From assembly GCF_003385395.1 (NCBI RefSeq), contig NZ_QNUG01000009.1, positions 52,986 to 116,985 on the forward strand: 64,000 bases of DNA. The letters run 5' to 3'. Both the position numbers and the translations under genes were made by a program. Every line of letters begins with the position of its first letter. Position 1 is the stretch's first letter. Below, one piece after another: positions 31,305-38,968 of this stretch. Under the pieces are notes generated by a model. The model did no database searches. It was given only the letters and a program-made list of their open reading frames with translations, and had not been told where the DNA came from. This DNA comes from Epilithonimonas hispanica (lineage in GTDB: Bacteria; Bacteroidota; Bacteroidia; Flavobacteriales; Weeksellaceae).

Positions 31305-32716
31305 CTCTCCGCTTTAATAATCGCTTTTTTCAAAGCGCCTAGTTTGTTATTAACTTCCTGTAACTCGCTTTCTGCAACAGATTTTGCGGTAATTCCGGCT
31401 CCGGCTTGATAAAAAAGCGTGTTATTTTTGCTCAAGAAAGTTCGAATCATAATCGCTTGATTACAACTTCCGTCAAAGCCTACAAAGCCGATACATCCTG
31501 CGTAATAGCTTCTGGAAGTTTTCTCGTGTTCATCAATCAACTGCATTGCTCTGTATTTTGGAGCACCGCTCAAAGTTCCTTGTGGGAAAGTAGTTGCAAT
31601 CATTTCGTATGGATTTTGGTCTTCTTTGACATCCGTTACAACCTCAGAAACCATATGAATCACGTGTGAGAAAAAATGGATTTCTTTCAGTTTGGAAACC
31701 GTTGTATTTTTCCCGTGAATGCTCAAATCGTTTCTCGCCAAATCTACCAACATCGTATGTTCCGCATTTTCTTTCGGATCTTTTTTGAGTTTTTCTGCAG
31801 ATTCCAAATCTTTTTCGATGTTTCCGGTTCTTTTGAAAGTTCCCGCAATGGGATGAATAATTGCTTTTCCGTTTTTGATAATCAACTGACTTTCCGGACT
31901 GGAACCCATTAATTTATAATCGCCATAATCGAAGAAGAATAGGTAAGGAGAAGGATTGATATTTCTCAAAGCACGATAAACATTAAACTCGTCACCTTGG
32001 AATTTCTGTTCAAATCTTCTGCTCAAAACTAATTGGAAAACGTCTCCACGGAAACAATGTTTTTTAGCAAACTCCACCGATTCCAAAAACTCTTCATCTT
32101 TCAGATTTGAAGTTTCTTCTGAGGTCAATTCGAATGGAAAAACCGGCGCATTTTTTTGGTTGATGATATTTTCAAGCGTGGACATTTCGGATTTCAGTCC
32201 TTTGATTTTATTCTCAATCAGGAACATTTCGTCATTATGATGATTGATTGCGATGACATATTGATACAAACGATAACGCATCAAAGGGATTTTATTTTCC
32301 TCCGATTGTTCTTTGAATTTGATGTTTTCGAAAAATGGAATCGCATCATAACTTGTGTAACCGAAAAATCCCTGCGCTTGTTTTCCAATCTCGTGGTTTG
32401 GTTTTTCGCATTGGAAACAGTTGGAAAATTCCTGCATCAAATCAGACAATTTCTCATTTTCTAAATTGATTTTCTGAGGATTTTCAAGAGGAAATTTCAA
32501 TTCTGCTTCATCGTAATTTCGGATTTCGATTCCGGCAATGGCATTAACACATATAAATGAAAACGAATTTTCAGAATTCTGATTTCCTGCACTTTCCAAA
32601 AGAATCGTATCTCGAAACTGGTCGCGAAGACGGAGATAAATCCCAATTGGCGTATAAAGGTCTGCTAAACGGGATTTAACAGAAGTTTTTATATTGATTA
32701 TGTTATTTAATTTCAT
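31289..32716 (-). CDS. trpE: Anthranilate synthase component I
   Basis: 475 aa; converts chorismate to anthranilate with ammonia from TrpG. The chorismate-binding domain is complete (FQLVLSRRFEQ, FDYGDYKLMGSSPESQL, HPIAGTFKRTG, DLARNDLSIHG, FPQGTLSGAPKYRAM, YYAGCIGFVGFDG, QAGAGITAKSVAESE). First structural gene of the operon; its expression should be controlled by the leader peptide and attenuator at 32811-32943. Confidence 0.97.
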   Translation of the reverse strand: MKLNNIINIKTSVKSRLADLYTPIGIYLRLRDQFRDTILLESAGNQNSENSFSFICVNAIAGIEIRNYDEAELKFPLENPQKINLENEKLSDLMQEFSNCFQCEKPNHEIGKQAQGFFGYTSYDAIPFFENIKFKEQSEENKIPLMRYRLYQYVIAINHHNDEMFLIENKIKGLKSEMSTLENIINQKNAPVFPFELTSEETSNLKDEEFLESVEFAKKHCFRGDVFQLVLSRRFEQKFQGDEFNVYRALRNINPSPYLFFFDYGDYKLMGSSPESQLIIKNGKAIIHPIAGTFKRTGNIEKDLESAEKLKKDPKENAEHTMLVDLARNDLSIHGKNTTVSKLKEIHFFSHVIHMVSEVVTDVKEDQNPYEMIATTFPQGTLSGAPKYRAMQLIDEHEKTSRSYYAGCIGFVGFDGSCNQAIMIRTFLSKNNTLFYQAGAGITAKSVAESELQEVNNKLGALKKAIIKAERIVNG

Positions 32717-32740
32717 ACGATTTAATTTTTTTCTAAAATC

Positions 32741-32806
32741 CTTCGACTCCGCTCAGGATGACAATTACTAAAACTAAACTCTGTCAGACTGAGGCTCTCG
32801 AAGCCA
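32741..32806. repeat. REP-like inverted-repeat element in the trp leader
   Basis: Left CTTCGACTCCGCTCAG (32741-32756) with GATGACA, and right TGTCAGACTGAGG (32783-32795) ending CTCTCGAAG (32795-32803), form an imperfect palindrome. Same family as the copies near 3030, 53419, 59321 and 60025. It lies between the attenuator and trpE. Confidence 0.72.
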
Positions 32807-32810
32807 TAAA

Positions 32811-32844
32811 ATAAAAAAGACTTTAACAAAATTTGTCAAAGTCT
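32811..32844 (-). terminator. trp attenuator (rho-independent terminator in the leader)
   Basis: On the minus strand AGACTTTGACA (32834-32844) pairs with TGTTAAAGTCT (32818-32828, one G-T pair), followed by a U-run. It lies between the trpL stop and trpE. The 5' arm can instead pair with TGTCGGGTCT at 32897-32906 inside trpL, giving an antiterminator. Confidence 0.8.
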
Positions 32845-32874
32845 ATTATGATTGAGTTATAGTTAGTTCACAAT

Positions 32875-32943
32875 TTAGAACACCGATAATCCTTTCAGAC
32901 CCGACATAGAGTTTGAAAGCCACCACCAGTTTTTTGTGTTCAT
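32875..32943 (-). CDS. trpL: trp operon leader peptide with three consecutive Trp codons
   Basis: A 22-codon reading frame beginning MNTKNWWWLSN and ending in TAA, between a good promoter (33006-33035) and a terminator hairpin upstream of trpE. Codons 6-8 are TGG TGG TGG. This is the classic ribosome-mediated attenuation layout: a ribosome stalled at the Trp codons would leave 32897-32906 free to pair with the 5' arm of the terminator (antitermination), whereas fast translation would cover it. Reading frame and hairpins are seen; the mechanism is inferred from known trp attenuators. It is the only thing of note in the 336-bp gap 32717-33052 apart from the repeat and promoter. Confidence 0.88.
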   Translation of the reverse strand: MNTKNWWWLSNSMSGLKGLSVF

Positions 32944-33005
32944 TAATTTCATCTGAGAATATTTATTTTTTTTATCTGACAGATGTAACTGTCGTTTCAT
33001 AAGAG

Positions 33006-33035
33006 CAAATTTAGAAATGATTTTTAATTCTGCAA
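33006..33035 (-). promoter_or_regulatory. Promoter of the trp operon
   Basis: On the minus strand TTG (33033-33035), 19-nt spacer, TAAATTTG (33006-33013). Transcription would start near 32999, about 55 nt before trpL. A small GACAG/CTGTC hairpin (32978-32993) lies in this leader. Confidence 0.75.
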
Positions 33036-33052
33036 CTATTTTTTTCAAAAAA

Positions 33053-33541
33053 TTATAAAAAAGGTTTCATCTCGTCTTCAATATCTTTTCTCAGATTCAT
33101 CAGTTTTTTCGCATATTGTTCCAATTGTAATTCCTTTTCTGTTGTAGGAATCCATTTTGGAACTTCCATAGCTTTTCCATTTTCGTCAACCGCTACAAAA
33201 ACAATGATGCAATGTGTTCTTTTCTCAAAGTTTTTTTCTTTTACATTACGCGAAAATACATCGATGGAGATGTGCATACTTGAGTTTCCTGTCAAAATAA
33301 CTTTGGACTCCAACTTTACAATTTCACCGATTTTGATGGGCTGATAAAATCGGATTCCGCCAACATAAACCGTTACACAATAAGTTCCTGACCAATTGCT
33401 TGCGCAGGCATAACCGACTTGATCTATCCATTTCATCACGCTCCCTCCGTGAACATTGCCTCCAAAATTAATGTCTGTCGGTTCAGAAATGAACTGAAAT
33501 GTAACCGGTTTATTTTCCATTTTATTCTTATTAAGATTCAA
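33053..33541 (-). CDS. Acyl-CoA thioesterase, hotdog fold
   Basis: About 155-162 aa. Hydrolyses acyl-CoA esters. The N-terminal block FGGNVHGGSVMKWIDQVGYACA is the signature of the YciA/BFIT-type hotdog thioesterases, with the conserved Asn-His-Gly-Gly and the acidic residue (Asp) of the active site. The ATG at 33518-33520 (MENKPVTF) may be the true start, seven codons inside the longest frame. Chain-length preference is not shown by the sequence. Confidence 0.88.
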   Translation of the reverse strand: MNLNKNKMENKPVTFQFISEPTDINFGGNVHGGSVMKWIDQVGYACASNWSGTYCVTVYVGGIRFYQPIKIGEIVKLESKVILTGNSSMHISIDVFSRNVKEKNFEKRTHCIIVFVAVDENGKAMEVPKWIPTTEKELQLEQYAKKLMNLRKDIEDEMKPFL

Positions 33542-33643
33542 AAATAGGGAAGAATTTTTAGATTACAACCTTTTATTCATTTGACATTTGCACTAAATTT
33601 GTGTTTCTTAAATTCTAGTTTAAATCTCTTGACTTTAATAACA

Positions 33644-33994
33644 ATGAAAAAAGTATTCTATCTCAAAACCTGCGGAACCAACAAGAAAATAATGACACCT
33701 CTTGACCTTTCTGATTGGGAACTGAGAGAAATAAAATCCAATCCTGTAACCGAAGCTGAACTGGAAGAAATGTACGACAAAACGAAATCCTATGAAGCGC
33801 TTTTCAGTAAAAAATCGACGCAAATCAAGGAAAGAGGAATTGATGTGAGTTCTTTGAAAGAAAAGGATTTTAAGAAGTTGATTCTTGACCATTACAGTTT
33901 TTTGAAACGTCCGGTTTTTCTTACAGATAAAGAAGTTTTTGCTGGAAGCGATAAAAAGAATCTTGAAAATCTGAATGCTTTTTTTGACAAATAG
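33644..33994 (+). CDS. ArsC/Spx-like thioredoxin-fold protein
   Basis: 116 aa starting MKKVFYLKTCGTNKK. The fold follows the arsenate reductase/Spx family: a Cys in the first loop (KTCGTN), a GIDVSSL block, and a LKRPVFL element that contains the conserved Arg-Pro of the family. The usual ArsC context CxxS/TR is replaced by TCGTNKK, so arsenate reduction should not be assumed. An upstream extension to 33581 has no support; a TAAATTTG box at 33594-33601 would place transcription start before the ATG chosen here. Confidence 0.75.
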   Translation: MKKVFYLKTCGTNKKIMTPLDLSDWELREIKSNPVTEAELEEMYDKTKSYEALFSKKSTQIKERGIDVSSLKEKDFKKLILDHYSFLKRPVFLTDKEVFAGSDKKNLENLNAFFDK

Positions 33995-34124
33995 TTTAAC
34001 CACAAAAGTCACAAAAGTTTTGGATGTTTTTCTAATGTTGAAAAGAACGAATAAACCGATATTACTGACTTTTGTAATCTTAAAAAGATAAATTCCACAT
34101 CATTCTTTTGTGACTTTTGTGGTT
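33995..34124. repeat. Inverted-repeat element upstream of the DUF763 gene
   Basis: Perfect 20-bp arms 33998-34017 and 34105-34124 (AACCACAAAAGTCACAAAAG and its inverse) around 87 bp with no gene. Near-perfect arms make this the cleanest hairpin of the window; the left arm starts right after the stop of the preceding gene. Confidence 0.85.
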
Positions 34125-34138
34125 TAAAAAAATAAAAA

Positions 34139-35350
34139 ATGAAACGTTCTGGAACTGCAGATTTGCCACTTCATTACGGTCAGGTTCCACCTTGGCTTTA
34201 TGAGCGTATGTCCAGACTTGGGCTGGCGATTGTGGAAGTGATTCTTGCAGATTACGGAAAAGATGAAGTGTTGCGACGATTGGCTGACCCATTTTGGTTT
34301 CAGAGTTTTGGAGCGGTTATGGGGATGGATTGGCATTCTTCGGGAATTACAACATCTGTAATGGGCGCTTTGAAACGAGCCATTAATCCAAATTCTAAAT
34401 CTCTTGGAATTTATATTGCGGGAGGAAAAGGAAAATTCTCCAAAGACGCACCGAATGAATTGATGAGAATTGCAGATTCAACCGGGTTGAACGGCGATGA
34501 ATTGGTGCGTTGCAGTAAACTATCTGCGAAAGTTGATAACACGGCGATCCAAGATGGTTATCAGCTTTATCTTCATAATTTTATTTTATCCGACCAAGGC
34601 AATTGGGCGGTTGTTCAGCAAGGGATGCACGATTCTGACGGAACTGCGAGACGTTATCATTGGCTGTCAGAAAATGTAACTTCTTTTGTAAATGAGCCTC
34701 ACACAGGAATTTCCGGTGTTAATCGTGGGAATATTCTCAACCTCACATCTTCCGAAGCAGAACAAAATAGAAATGGAATCGTTGACATCACAAAAACCGA
34801 TTCTGAGAAGTGGATGCAGGATTTTCAACGTTTAATTTTGCCGGCTCATCACGAAGTTTTGGCGAGTGATGTGGATATGAAAAAGCTAGGCAATATTCTT
34901 TGGCTGGCGAGAGAAAATGAACCTGATAATTTTGAAGATTTGCTGATGCTGAAAGGTGTTGGTCCGCGAACGATGCAGTCTTTGGCTTTGGTGAGTGAGG
35001 TGATTCACGGGGCGCCTTCCAGATTTACAGACCCTGCGCGTTTTTCTTTTGCGCACGGGGGAAAAGACGGTCATCCGTTTCCTGTTCCGACCCAAACTTA
35101 TGACGAAACAATTTCTATTCTCAGAACCGGAATAGAGAAAGCTAAGTTGGGAAACACGGATAAGAATCTTGCTATTAAAAAGCTACACGAGATTGCTGTG
35201 AAAACCGAAGAGAATTTTACGCCAGATTTCAGTCTTGAAAAAGTGATAGAAGAGGAGAGACAAAACTCTTGGCGATTTGGTGGAAAAACTGTTTTTGGCG
35301 ATGCTAAACCTCCGAAAGGGAATGATGGGATACAGTTGAGTTTGTTTTGA
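34139..35350 (+). CDS. DUF763 domain-containing protein
   Basis: 403 aa, full-length match to DUF763: start KRSGTADLPLHYGQVPPWL, then LGIYIAGGKGKFSK, WAVVQQGMHD and RRYHWLSENVTSF. Residues ~260-290 (FEDLLMLKGVGPRTMQSLALVSEVIHG) look like a helix-hairpin-helix, suggesting nucleic-acid binding. The family has no settled function; it is patchily distributed and frequent in thermophiles and archaea. No promoter is obvious; the gene follows a large inverted repeat. Confidence 0.87.
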   Translation: MKRSGTADLPLHYGQVPPWLYERMSRLGLAIVEVILADYGKDEVLRRLADPFWFQSFGAVMGMDWHSSGITTSVMGALKRAINPNSKSLGIYIAGGKGKFSKDAPNELMRIADSTGLNGDELVRCSKLSAKVDNTAIQDGYQLYLHNFILSDQGNWAVVQQGMHDSDGTARRYHWLSENVTSFVNEPHTGISGVNRGNILNLTSSEAEQNRNGIVDITKTDSEKWMQDFQRLILPAHHEVLASDVDMKKLGNILWLARENEPDNFEDLLMLKGVGPRTMQSLALVSEVIHGAPSRFTDPARFSFAHGGKDGHPFPVPTQTYDETISILRTGIEKAKLGNTDKNLAIKKLHEIAVKTEENFTPDFSLEKVIEEERQNSWRFGGKTVFGDAKPPKGNDGIQLSLF

Positions 35351-35383
35351 TTCAGTAATGAAATAAGTAATAAAATATAACAA

Positions 35384-35968
35384 TTGATTTATAAAGAAAT
35401 AACAATTGATTTGTTAACAATCAACAAATTAATCATTAATGAAAAAGAAAATATCATAAATTATTCTAAGTTTAAAAACTTAGATAAGCTTGTCGTTTTT
35501 CTAATTATTGGAGAAGACAGAAGGTTCTATCAACATAAAGGTTTTGATGTTATTGCAATAATTAGAGCAATTAGAAACAGATTATTTTACAATAAAAAAG
35601 AGGGTGCTAGCACAATTGAACAACAACTTGTTAGAGTAATTACGAATCAATATGAAAGATCTTTTCGTAGAAAATTGAAAGAAATTATTCTTGCTACTTA
35701 CTTAAAAAAAATTATATCAAAAAAAGAAATAGCATTATTATATCTAAAGTTAGCATATTTTGGTACAAATAAGAATGGACTAGAGAATGTTCTAAATTCA
35801 TATAATTTAAAATTAAATGATGAATTAAGTGACGATATATGTGCGTCAATAATTGCAAGATTAAAATATCCTGAACCAAAATCTAGTATATCAAAGAAAC
35901 ATTTATTAATTGCTCAAAGAGCAAGATACCTAATGAAATTATATAAACTTTATGGCAAATATTATTAA
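35384..35968 (+). CDS. Solitary GT51 transglycosylase-domain protein without membrane anchor
   Basis: 194 aa from a TTG start (a TAA lies just upstream in frame). Carries all main motifs of peptidoglycan glycosyltransferases: EDRRFYQHKG (44-53, catalytic Glu), GASTIEQQLVR (74-84), RRKLKE (95-100) and KKEIALLYLKLAYFG (113-127). No N-terminal membrane segment and no transpeptidase domain, so a normal role in periplasmic lipid II polymerisation is doubtful. Overlaps the next gene by 17 bp. Base composition is visibly more A+T-rich than its neighbours, suggesting acquisition by transfer. Likely one half of a two-gene cassette. Confidence 0.8.
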   Translation: MIYKEITIDLLTINKLIINEKENIINYSKFKNLDKLVVFLIIGEDRRFYQHKGFDVIAIIRAIRNRLFYNKKEGASTIEQQLVRVITNQYERSFRRKLKEIILATYLKKIISKKEIALLYLKLAYFGTNKNGLENVLNSYNLKLNDELSDDICASIIARLKYPEPKSSISKKHLLIAQRARYLMKLYKLYGKYY

Positions 35969-36632
35969 TTATATACGCACATCTCAAGAATGCGAAAATC
36001 CTTTTGAAAAGGTTGTAGAAGCTAATTTTCTAAAAGAGAATTATTTTAACCTAAATGAAAACGAAAAAAAATCTTTATTAAATTTTCTTGTAATTAGTAA
36101 TTTTTGTCACGCTTTTAAAGTTAAGCCATTAATCTACGAACAGATAACACAGTATATCGAAGATAAATTTGATGTAAAGAAAAATTGTATAGTTTTAATA
36201 GGAAGTGCCAAAACTGGATTTGCAATAGATCCAAATAATTATGGTAGAAAGTTTTCAGAAAATAGTGATCTTGATTTCGCTATAGTTGATGAAAAACTTT
36301 TTGAAAAATGTGTTATTGATTTTAAACTTTGGAAAAACAAAACAGAACATAATGAATATGATGAAAAACAAAAAAATAAATTTTGGGATGAAAACCAAAA
36401 TAATTTGAAACATCAGATAAAAAAAGGTTTTATAGATACTTACAAAATTCCAAATTTCATAGAGTTTTCAACTACACAGCAAATAAATCAGAGTTTATCA
36501 CTTATCGTTATAAATTTGGAAAATATCCAAAATATGAAAGTGAAGCAAGCTTCTGCTAGAATATACAAAGATTGGGACACCTTTCAAAGACAATTGAAAA
36601 CTAATATAGAAAATGTATTACAAAAAATATAA
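35952..36632 (+). CDS. Nucleotidyltransferase-like protein paired with the GT51 gene
   Basis: 226 aa. A GSAKTGF turn (84-90) followed after a loop by SDLDFAIVD (105-113) resembles the GS...(S)DxD active site of DNA-polymerase-beta-type nucleotidyltransferases. A helical N-terminal region precedes it. I do not recognise the exact family. The start overlaps the end of the GT51 gene, so the two are translationally coupled and probably work together. Same A+T-rich composition; followed by a strong terminator. Confidence 0.6.
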   Translation: MANIINYIRTSQECENPFEKVVEANFLKENYFNLNENEKKSLLNFLVISNFCHAFKVKPLIYEQITQYIEDKFDVKKNCIVLIGSAKTGFAIDPNNYGRKFSENSDLDFAIVDEKLFEKCVIDFKLWKNKTEHNEYDEKQKNKFWDENQNNLKHQIKKGFIDTYKIPNFIEFSTTQQINQSLSLIVINLENIQNMKVKQASARIYKDWDTFQRQLKTNIENVLQKI

Positions 36633-36675
36633 ATGTTTACTTAAATATATAAGTAGAAAAATTTGTATGTAAATA

Positions 36676-36708
36676 AAATTCGCCTCAGAAATTTCTGAGG
36701 CGAATTTT
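36676..36708. terminator. Bidirectional terminator between convergent genes
   Basis: Near-perfect 16-17-bp palindrome centred on 36692 (AAAATTCGCCTCAG... and inverse), with A and T runs on either side. Ends the GT51 cassette and the beta-oxidation operon. Confidence 0.9.
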
Positions 36709-36731
36709 ATAATTTTAACCAAACGGATAAT

Positions 36732-38519
36732 TTAATAAGAACCTTTCTCAATAAAATGTGCAGCAACTTTTTCTGTCAATGCAATTGGATTTGGTGTGTT
36801 CACGTATTTTGTGAAACGTCTTAATCCTGCTAACATCATTCTTTGTTCGTCGCCTTCGGAGAAAGAAACGATACCTTCTTTGGCGTTGGTTGTGATGATT
36901 TCAACCGCTTTGTAAAGATTCAGTCTTGCCATTGCAGCTTCTACAGAATCTGTTGAGAAATGTTTCTCAGCTCTCAGGATTGCTGATTCTGCCATATAGA
37001 TTTGGTTCAGGATTTCGGAAGCGTTTAATAACAAATGTTGCTGCTTCTCGATGTCCATCATATATTTTTGAAGCGCAGAACCGGAAACCATTAAGAATAC
37101 TTTTTTCAAGTTCTTAATCACTTCTTTTTCCTCAGACATATATTCTGAATAATCCGGAATGTCAAAAGACGGAATGCTCATCAATTCTTTAGCCACGTTT
37201 TTTGCAGGCGTTAACAAATCGATTTTGCCTTGCATCGCACGTTTGATAAGCATTCCAACGGCCAAGAGTCTGTTGATTTCGTTAGTTCCTTCGTAGATTC
37301 TGGAAATTCTTGAATCTCTCCAGGCAGATTCCATTGGTGTATCTTCTGAGAATCCCATTCCACCATAGATTTGAATCCCTTCATCTGCTGTATGCTGAGC
37401 TAAATCTGAAACGAAAACTTTCAGAATAGAACATTCAACCGCAAATTCTTCCACACCTTTTAGTTCCGCTTCTTCGTGGTTCATTCCACCAGCAACCAGT
37501 TCCTCGATTTTGTCTTCTACATTTTTAGCAGCTCTGTAAGAACCAGCCTCACTCACGAAAGCGCCTGTTGCCATTTCCGCCAACTTCTTACGAATCGCTC
37601 CAAATGTATTGATAGAAACCCCGAATTGCTTTCTCTCCGTAGAATAACTCAGAGAATAATTCAGGATTCTTCTTTGTGCATCCAGACAAGCCGCAGCTAA
37701 TTTGATACGACCAACGTTAAGTGCATTCAATGCGATTTTGAAACCGTTGTTTCTTTCGCCTAAAAGGTTCTCAACAGGGATTTTCATATCATTGAAGAAA
37801 ACCTGACGCGTAGAAGACGCACGAATTCCCAATTTGTGTTCTTCCTCTCCGAAAGTCAGACTTTCAGGATTTTCCAACTCGGAACGGTTGATAACGAACC
37901 CTGTAATGTTTTTATCGTCATCAATCTTAGCAAACAAAGTGAAAGTATCCGCAAATCCTGCATTTGAAATCCACATTTTTTGCCCGTTGATGATGTAATG
38001 TTTTCCATCTTCAGACAATTTTGCTCTTGTTTTTCCGCTGTTGGCATCAGAACCAGCATCAGGCTCAGTCAAACAATACGCTCCGAATTTAGTTCCAGCA
38101 GCCAAATCCGGAAGATATTTCTGCTTTTGTTCTTCAGTCCCGTAAAGTAGGATAGGAAGTGTTCCGATTCCTGTATGCGCGCCATAAGCCGTTGCTAATG
38201 AACCTGTCGTTCCAGAGATGTAATCGCAAGCCAGCATTGTAGTTACGAATCCCATTCCCAAACCGCCGTAAGCTTCCGGAACAGCAATTCCCAGGAATCC
38301 CATTTCCCCGATTTTACGCATTACTTCTTCTGTATAAGCGTAATCTTTTTTCTCGAATCTTTCCTTATTCGGAACCACTTCTTTATCTATGAATTCCTTT
38401 GCAGAATCGCGAAGCATCTTTTGTTCTTCGGACAATTCTTCGATGCTGAAAATTTCCTGAGCAGAAATATCCTTTACCAAGAATTCTCCGCCGTCTAATG
38501 TTTTAGTTTCTGTTGACAT
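36732..38519 (-). CDS. Acyl-CoA dehydrogenase
   Basis: 595 aa flavoenzyme for the first step of fatty-acid beta-oxidation. ACAD blocks: LAYGAHTGIGTLPILLYGTEEQK, YCLTEPDAGSDANS (flavin/substrate binding), QKMWISNAGFAD, ERKQFG, and IYGGMGFSEDTPMESAWRDSRISRIYEGTNEI with the catalytic Glu in the YEGT segment. Longer than the ~380-aa core, with a C-terminal extension of about 170 residues as in VLCAD/ACAD9-like forms. Last gene of the MarR-fadB-[S23]-fadA-[S23]-fadE unit. Confidence 0.94.
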   Translation of the reverse strand: MSTETKTLDGGEFLVKDISAQEIFSIEELSEEQKMLRDSAKEFIDKEVVPNKERFEKKDYAYTEEVMRKIGEMGFLGIAVPEAYGGLGMGFVTTMLACDYISGTTGSLATAYGAHTGIGTLPILLYGTEEQKQKYLPDLAAGTKFGAYCLTEPDAGSDANSGKTRAKLSEDGKHYIINGQKMWISNAGFADTFTLFAKIDDDKNITGFVINRSELENPESLTFGEEEHKLGIRASSTRQVFFNDMKIPVENLLGERNNGFKIALNALNVGRIKLAAACLDAQRRILNYSLSYSTERKQFGVSINTFGAIRKKLAEMATGAFVSEAGSYRAAKNVEDKIEELVAGGMNHEEAELKGVEEFAVECSILKVFVSDLAQHTADEGIQIYGGMGFSEDTPMESAWRDSRISRIYEGTNEINRLLAVGMLIKRAMQGKIDLLTPAKNVAKELMSIPSFDIPDYSEYMSEEKEVIKNLKKVFLMVSGSALQKYMMDIEKQQHLLLNASEILNQIYMAESAILRAEKHFSTDSVEAAMARLNLYKAVEIITTNAKEGIVSFSEGDEQRMMLAGLRRFTKYVNTPNPIALTEKVAAHFIEKGSY

Positions 38520-38529
38520 AATATTTTGT

Positions 38530-38561
38530 GATTTTAAATTTTAGATTATAAATTTTAAATG
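38530..38561. repeat. Left arm of the inverted repeat around the second S23 gene
   Basis: A+T-rich arm (GATTTTAAATTTTAGATTAT type); its inverse pairs with 38931-38968 apart from a 7-nt insertion. Confidence 0.6.
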
Positions 38562-38573
38562 TAAGATTCGCTG

Positions 38574-38930
38574 TTATAAATTTTCAGATGAAGTTTTGAT
38601 GATTTTAGTTAGAATATTAATGATACTTTCGATTTCTTTTAAATAAGATTCAACCTCAATCTGAACGAGATTCGAAGATTGATAAAGCTTCAACCAATAT
38701 TTTGTTTCTCTAGCTTCTTTATTTGCAATGGATAGTTTTGAGATAAAATCTTTTTTAGATTGAGCGGCAATTGCTTCTTCTACATTTGCACCAATCGAAG
38801 TTCCGCAACGAAGAATCTGCTTTGAAAGAATATATTCATTCTGAGATTTACAAATCGTATAAAATTTAATTATACTCAATGCAAATTCAAATGTTTTATG
38901 TTGAATCAAATTATCTTCTTTGAAGCTCAT
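38574..38930 (-). CDS. Four-helix-bundle protein (S23/IVP family), second copy
   Basis: 118 aa, closely related to the copy in the trp operon: shared EYILSKQILRCGTSIGANVEEAIAAQSKKDFI core, FISKLSIANKEARETKYWLKL helix. Lies between the thiolase and acyl-CoA dehydrogenase genes in operon direction, bracketed by A+T-rich inverted arms. Its stop and last residues (SENL) fall next to the downstream arm. No role in beta-oxidation is suggested by the sequence. Confidence 0.87.
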   Translation of the reverse strand: MSFKEDNLIQHKTFEFALSIIKFYTICKSQNEYILSKQILRCGTSIGANVEEAIAAQSKKDFISKLSIANKEARETKYWLKLYQSSNLVQIEVESYLKEIESIINILTKIIKTSSENL

Positions 38931-38968
38931 TTCATCTAAAATTTATAATTTAAAATCTATAATTATTA
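38931..38968. repeat. Right arm of the inverted repeat around the second S23 gene
   Basis: Starts at the S23 start codon and ends at the thiolase stop codon; inverse of 38530-38561 (shared ATTTTAAATT and ATAAATTTTA blocks). Confidence 0.6.

Noticed and set aside
33581..33643. Upstream extension of the ArsC-like gene
   Set aside because: It would start before a TAAATTTG promoter-like box, and the ATG at 33644 begins the conserved thioredoxin fold.
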